Positions 60,914 to 64,000 of a stretch of 64,000 nucleotides of DNA are shown here, piece after piece. Numbering within the stretch: position 1 is the stretch's first letter; each line of letters starts with the position of its first letter. Source of the stretch: Flavobacterium branchiicola. Lineage in GTDB: Bacteria; Bacteroidota; Bacteroidia; Flavobacteriales; Flavobacteriaceae. The translations under genes were made by a program, and so were the position numbers. The stretch is taken from assembly GCF_018383905.1 (NCBI RefSeq), contig NZ_JAGYWA010000007.1, forward strand, positions 194,059 to 258,058, in the 5' to 3' direction. Under the pieces are notes generated by a model, which made no database searches, was not told where the DNA came from, and saw nothing but the letters and a program-made list of their open reading frames with translations.

Positions 60914-62524
60914 ATGTCTGGATTATTGGCCGTTATCGGTAAAGGTAAAGACCCACAACTTGTAAAAGAACTTTCGGAAAGAATGGCCTATCGTGGCCCT
61001 GACGAGAGTGATTTGCATATTATGGAAAATGGAAGCGTAATTTGTCACGAAGGCTTATCAATTATTGATTTGCAATCGGGAAAACAACCTATTCAGGGAA
61101 CAAACACAGCCTGGATGATTCATGATGGTGAAATTTATAACTATGAGGAGTTAAAAAACACGGTCTTAAAAGAACATTCGTTTAGAACTAAATCAGATTC
61201 TGAAGTTATTGTTCATTTGTATGAAGAATTTGGCTATAAGTTTTGCAATATGCTTGATGGTGCTTTTGCATTTGTAGTGATTAACGGAGATGATTACATC
61301 GCGGGAAGAGACCCGATTGGTGTAAAGCCTTTGTACTACGGATTGGATGAAAGAGGGAGAATTTATTTTTCTTCAGAAATGAAAGCGATTGCAGATCAGT
61401 GTAAATCATTTTCAACTTTTCCTCCGGGACATTATTATACAGCAAAAACAGGTTTCGTTAAATATTACCAACCGGAATACGAAGACCATAAAAAAGCAGT
61501 CGAAAGTCTGAATTTAGAATTAATTCGTGAGACTTTAATCGAAGCAACGCGTAAACGTTTAATAAGCAATGTACCGTTAGGAGTTGTATTATCTGGTGGT
61601 TTAGATACTTCTTTGGTGTCGTCTATAGCTTCTAGACTTTTAAAAGGAAATGGAGAAAAATTACATTCATTTTCTATTGGTTTAGATGAAAATGCTCCTG
61701 ATAATATTGCAGCAAGAAAAGCAGCCGCTTTTTTAGGAACAGAACATCATGAAATTCATTTTTCTGTAGAAGAAGGTGTTCAGGTTTTAGAAAAAGTAAT
61801 TTACCATATCGAAACTTACGATGTTATCTCGGTAAGATCTTGCGTTCCAATGTATTTATTGTCTAAAGCTATTGCAGAGACCGGAATAAAAGTAGTGCTT
61901 TCAGGTGAAGGTGCCGACGAAATTTTTGGTGGATATTTATATTTCAGAAACGCTCCGTCAACAGAAGAATTTCAGGATGAAACAATAGAAAGAGTTCAAA
62001 AGTTGTTTACTGCCGATTTGTTGCGTGTGGATAAAACAACAATGGCTCACGGATTGGAAGCCAGAATTCCGTTTTTAGATAAAGATTTCTTAGATGTTGC
62101 GATTCGAATTAAAACCGAAGAAAAACAACCAAAGAATTATGACGGAATCGAAAAATATATTTTAAGAAAAGCATTTGATACACCGGAAGATCCGTATTTG
62201 CCGTCAGAGATTTTATGGCGCCAGAAAGAGCAATTTTCAGATGGAGTAGGTTATAACTGGATTGATGAATTAATAGAATATTGTTCGTCTCAGGTTTCAG
62301 ATGAGCAAATGGCCGGAGCTGCTGCAGAATTTCCATATAATTCACCTGCGACAAAAGAAGCATACTTGTTCCGATCTATTTTTCATAAATTTTATCCACA
62401 GGTTAGTGCTGCTCAAACAGTACGTAAATGGATTCCGAAATGGCAGGATAATCAAGATCCGAGCGGAAGAGCAAATGCTGCACACGTAAAAGCCGGAACT
62501 GAAAGATCAAAATCTACAGTATAA
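60914..62524 (+). CDS. Asparagine synthetase-like protein lacking the glutaminase nucleophile
   Basis: 536 residues, homologous to AsnB over full length. The glutaminase site is altered at three key positions: the nucleophile Cys2 is Ser (MSGLL), the glutamine-binding Arg is Gly47 (HEGLSIID), and Asn of NGE is Asp71 (HDGEIYNY). Asp of the SD-EVI motif is kept. The synthetase domain is intact: VVLSGGLDTSLVS, YDVISVRSCVPM, LSGEGADEIFGGYLYF and RQKEQFSDGVGYNWID. It may be ammonia-dependent, use another amine, or partner with asnB. It follows asnB with its own promoter. Confidence 0.92.
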   Translation: MSGLLAVIGKGKDPQLVKELSERMAYRGPDESDLHIMENGSVICHEGLSIIDLQSGKQPIQGTNTAWMIHDGEIYNYEELKNTVLKEHSFRTKSDSEVIVHLYEEFGYKFCNMLDGAFAFVVINGDDYIAGRDPIGVKPLYYGLDERGRIYFSSEMKAIADQCKSFSTFPPGHYYTAKTGFVKYYQPEYEDHKKAVESLNLELIRETLIEATRKRLISNVPLGVVLSGGLDTSLVSSIASRLLKGNGEKLHSFSIGLDENAPDNIAARKAAAFLGTEHHEIHFSVEEGVQVLEKVIYHIETYDVISVRSCVPMYLLSKAIAETGIKVVLSGEGADEIFGGYLYFRNAPSTEEFQDETIERVQKLFTADLLRVDKTTMAHGLEARIPFLDKDFLDVAIRIKTEEKQPKNYDGIEKYILRKAFDTPEDPYLPSEILWRQKEQFSDGVGYNWIDELIEYCSSQVSDEQMAGAAAEFPYNSPATKEAYLFRSIFHKFYPQVSAAQTVRKWIPKWQDNQDPSGRANAAHVKAGTERSKSTV

Positions 62525-62547
62525 AAAATAAAGATTAAAATTTTAAG

Positions 62548-62578
62548 AAGCACTCCAATTTGGGGTGCTTTTTTTTTA
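62548..62578 (+). terminator. Terminator after the AsnB-like gene
   Basis: AAGCACTCC and GGGGTGCTT arms (one G-U), 5-base loop and a T run, 24 bases after the stop. Confidence 0.86.
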
Positions 62579-62702
62579 GAATTAAGTAAAAGAAGATTTG
62601 TCTTATTCTGTCTAAAATAAAACTTTTAGAGGATTTAGGTTTGTTTATATTTTTTATCGAGTTTTCTGTTGTAAAAGAGCTTTAAAAACCGAAAATATCT
62701 TG

Positions 62703-62790
62703 TCTAGCCCCAATAGAAGCGGCATCCTTTTGTGGTTCCCGATAACTATCGGGATGCCACAAAAGATATAGCGGATAGCGGGACAAAATG
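62703..62790. repeat. Structured intergenic repeat with CCCGATA core
   Basis: The core CTTTTGTGG...CCCGATA / TCGGG...CCACAAAAG (62727-62765) is a nested inverted repeat. It is bordered by CTAGCCCCAATAGAAGCGG (62704 on) and TAGCGGATAGCGGGA (62769-62783). I recall the same border-plus-hairpin layout as a common element in flavobacterial genomes. Confidence 0.65.
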
Positions 62791-62971
62791 TGTAATGAAA
62801 ACAGAAATTGATGCTTCAAAATTAAAATATAATAAAGATGATTTTTGTAAAAGCAGCAATTGATGGAATAAGAGATAAAGGGTTAAAGTAATCTCATCTT
62901 GTAAAGGGGAAATCTTATTGTGTAAATAGATTCAGTTTTTAATTTTCTAAAAGTAAGTTAATAGGAGATTA

Positions 62972-62998
62972 TTGTATTTAAGAAAAATACTATATTTG
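62972..62998 (+). promoter_or_regulatory. Candidate promoter of the M16 protease gene
   Basis: TTG at 62972 and TATATTTG at 62991-62998, spaced by 16 bases, 30 bases before the start codon. Confidence 0.55.
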
Positions 62999-63028
62999 AT
63001 TACCAAGAATAACTAAATAACATAATTT

Positions 63029-64000
63029 ATGAGAAACCTTTTAATGAGTGGAATTTTGTGCTGCTCGCTGGCAGCAATGAATTCAGTTTATGCCCAAAAA
63101 AAACCTGAACTACCCAAATACATTACAAATGTTGAAGGAATTAAAGAATATTCATTAAATAATGGATTAAAAGTTCTTTTAATTCCGGATGCTTCACAAA
63201 GCAATATGATTGTAAATATTGTCTACAACGTAGGCTCCAGAAATGAAGGCTATGGAGAAAAAGGGATGGCTCATTTACTGGAGCATATGCTTTTTAAAAG
63301 TACCAAAAATTTAGGCGACATAAAAAAAATGCTTTCAGACAAAGGTGGAAATGCAAATGGAACTACCTGGTACGATCGTACAAATTATTATGAAATATTT
63401 CCATCAAGTGACGAGAACTTAAAATGGAGTCTTGAAATGGAAGCAGATCGAATGATTAATGCCACGATTCTGCAAACTGATCTTGATAAAGAATTTTCCG
63501 TGGTAAGAAATGAATTTGAAATTGGCGAAAATAATCCTGATGGCGTTTTGCAGGAAAGAATTATTTCGACTGCTTATTTATGGCATAATTACGGAAATAG
63601 TACAATTGGAAGCAAAGAAGATATTGAGCGCGTAAAAGCGAACAGACTTCGTGTTTTTTATGAAAAATATTATCAGCCGGACAATTCTACTTTAGTGATC
63701 GCTGGTAAGTTTGATGAGAAAAAAGCATTGCAATATGTAGGGCAGTATTTTGCTGTAATTCCGAAACCTAAAAGAGTTTTAGATAAAACCTACACCATTG
63801 AGCCTGCGCAGGACGGAGAGAAATTTGTTGAACTGAAAAGAGCAGGTGACAGTAAAAATGTTGGAGCTCTTTATCATACTGCTCCGTATGCCGATAAAGA
63901 TTATGCAGCAATTGATGCTTTGGCAGAAATTTTAACCGCAGATCCATCGGGATATTTGTATAAATCTTTGGTAGAAACTCAAAAAGTATCCAGCATATAT
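63029..64000 (+). CDS. M16-family zinc protease, N-terminal part (cut by window edge)
   Basis: 324 codons without a stop up to the right edge. Signal peptide ends near residue 23 (VYAQ). The inverted zinc motif is in MAHLLEHMLFKS (HxxEH), preceded by NVGSRNEGYGEKG, as in M16B/PqqL-like proteases. The domain continues with EMEADRMINA and YYQPDNSTLVIAGKFD. The remaining half is outside the window. Periplasmic or membrane-associated peptidase; substrate unknown. Confidence 0.92.
   Translation, partial: MRNLLMSGILCCSLAAMNSVYAQKKPELPKYITNVEGIKEYSLNNGLKVLLIPDASQSNMIVNIVYNVGSRNEGYGEKGMAHLLEHMLFKSTKNLGDIKKMLSDKGGNANGTTWYDRTNYYEIFPSSDENLKWSLEMEADRMINATILQTDLDKEFSVVRNEFEIGENNPDGVLQERIISTAYLWHNYGNSTIGSKEDIERVKANRLRVFYEKYYQPDNSTLVIAGKFDEKKALQYVGQYFAVIPKPKRVLDKTYTIEPAQDGEKFVELKRAGDSKNVGALYHTAPYADKDYAAIDALAEILTADPSGYLYKSLVETQKVSSIY

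Larger units (their letters stand above)
62525..63028. other. Intergenic region before the M16 protease gene
   Basis: Holds a terminator (62548-62578), a structured repeat (62703-62790) and a promoter (62972-62998). The only small ATG frame noticed, near 62797, has about 22 codons and no support. Confidence 0.6.

Noticed and set aside
62797..62865. Small ATG frame of about 22 codons before the M16 gene
   Set aside because: No conservation evidence, no ribosome-binding context and a random-looking composition.

Overview
The window is AT-rich chromosomal DNA from a member of the Bacteroidota, most likely a Flavobacterium or close relative. This rests on the Bacteroidota-type promoter element (TAnnTTTG as -7 box) in front of several genes, the long NusB, plug-less outer-membrane barrels, DUF5723 and DUF6515 proteins, the MoxR/DUF58/DUF4350/DUF4129/SpoIIM/RDD cluster, leucine dehydrogenase, and the many fold-back repeats between genes. 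Species assignment is inference. No rRNA, tRNA, phage, insertion sequence or CRISPR array was seen. Most of the window is ordinary core genome.

Layout. 1-3.4 kb: truncated ABC exporter, leucine dehydrogenase, nusB, yajC. 3.4-4.05 kb: gene-free block of duplicated and palindromic repeats. 4.05-5.9 kb: peptidase T and a YdeI/DUF1801-type protein. 6.0-12.2 kb: sulfatase locus on the minus strand with an exported Cys-type sulfatase, a phosphate-selective-type porin, an Asn/Arg-rich DUF6515-type protein and a membrane-anchored formylglycine-generating enzyme (FGE). 12.5-14.9 kb: pyrD, then DUF3307 and SatD. 15.0-18.3 kb: fold-back repeats, hydroxymethylglutaryl-CoA lyase, a lipoprotein and a DUF5723 barrel. 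18.4-25.9 kb: guaB, a Tet(X)-like flavin monooxygenase, L,D-transpeptidase, alpha/beta hydrolase, nudK, purA and a Fur-family regulator. 26-34 kb: a conserved unknown, RelA/SpoT, serine hydrolase, TrmH-family methyltransferase, alkaline-phosphatase-superfamily protein and S41 peptidase. 34-40.5 kb: MoxR/DUF58 cluster. 40.6-50.2 kb: a secreted unknown, TRIC-like channel, then a surface-glycan region (FemAB/GNAT protein, sugar aminotransferase, flippase, four glycosyltransferases, FdtA-like ketoisomerase). 50.2-57 kb: ftsE, a 1005-residue TPR protein, PhzF and a plug-less barrel. 57.2-64 kb: GNAT, GreA/B-like protein, small membrane protein, two tandem asparagine synthetase genes and the start of an M16 zinc protease.

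Functional links. The FGE has both catalytic cysteines and the sulfatase has a CSPTR motif; both appear to be exported, so maturation may occur in the cell envelope. guaB and purA are the two IMP-consuming branch enzymes, and a probable bifunctional (p)ppGpp synthetase/hydrolase is nearby. The aminotransferase and FdtA-like protein fit formation of a 3-amino-3,6-dideoxyhexose for a surface glycan.

The points most worth a second look are: (1) the SatD N-terminal domain, which reads like a class III cyclase/GGDEF palm domain, carries a C-terminal HTH and overlaps a membrane-protein gene; (2) a second AsnB paralogue that has lost the glutaminase nucleophile and two glutamine-site residues but keeps the synthetase site; (3) an intergenic repeat sequence translated in frame inside the sugar aminotransferase; (4) the apparently exported FGE; (5) the Tet(X)-like enzyme with an operator-like palindrome over its promoter.
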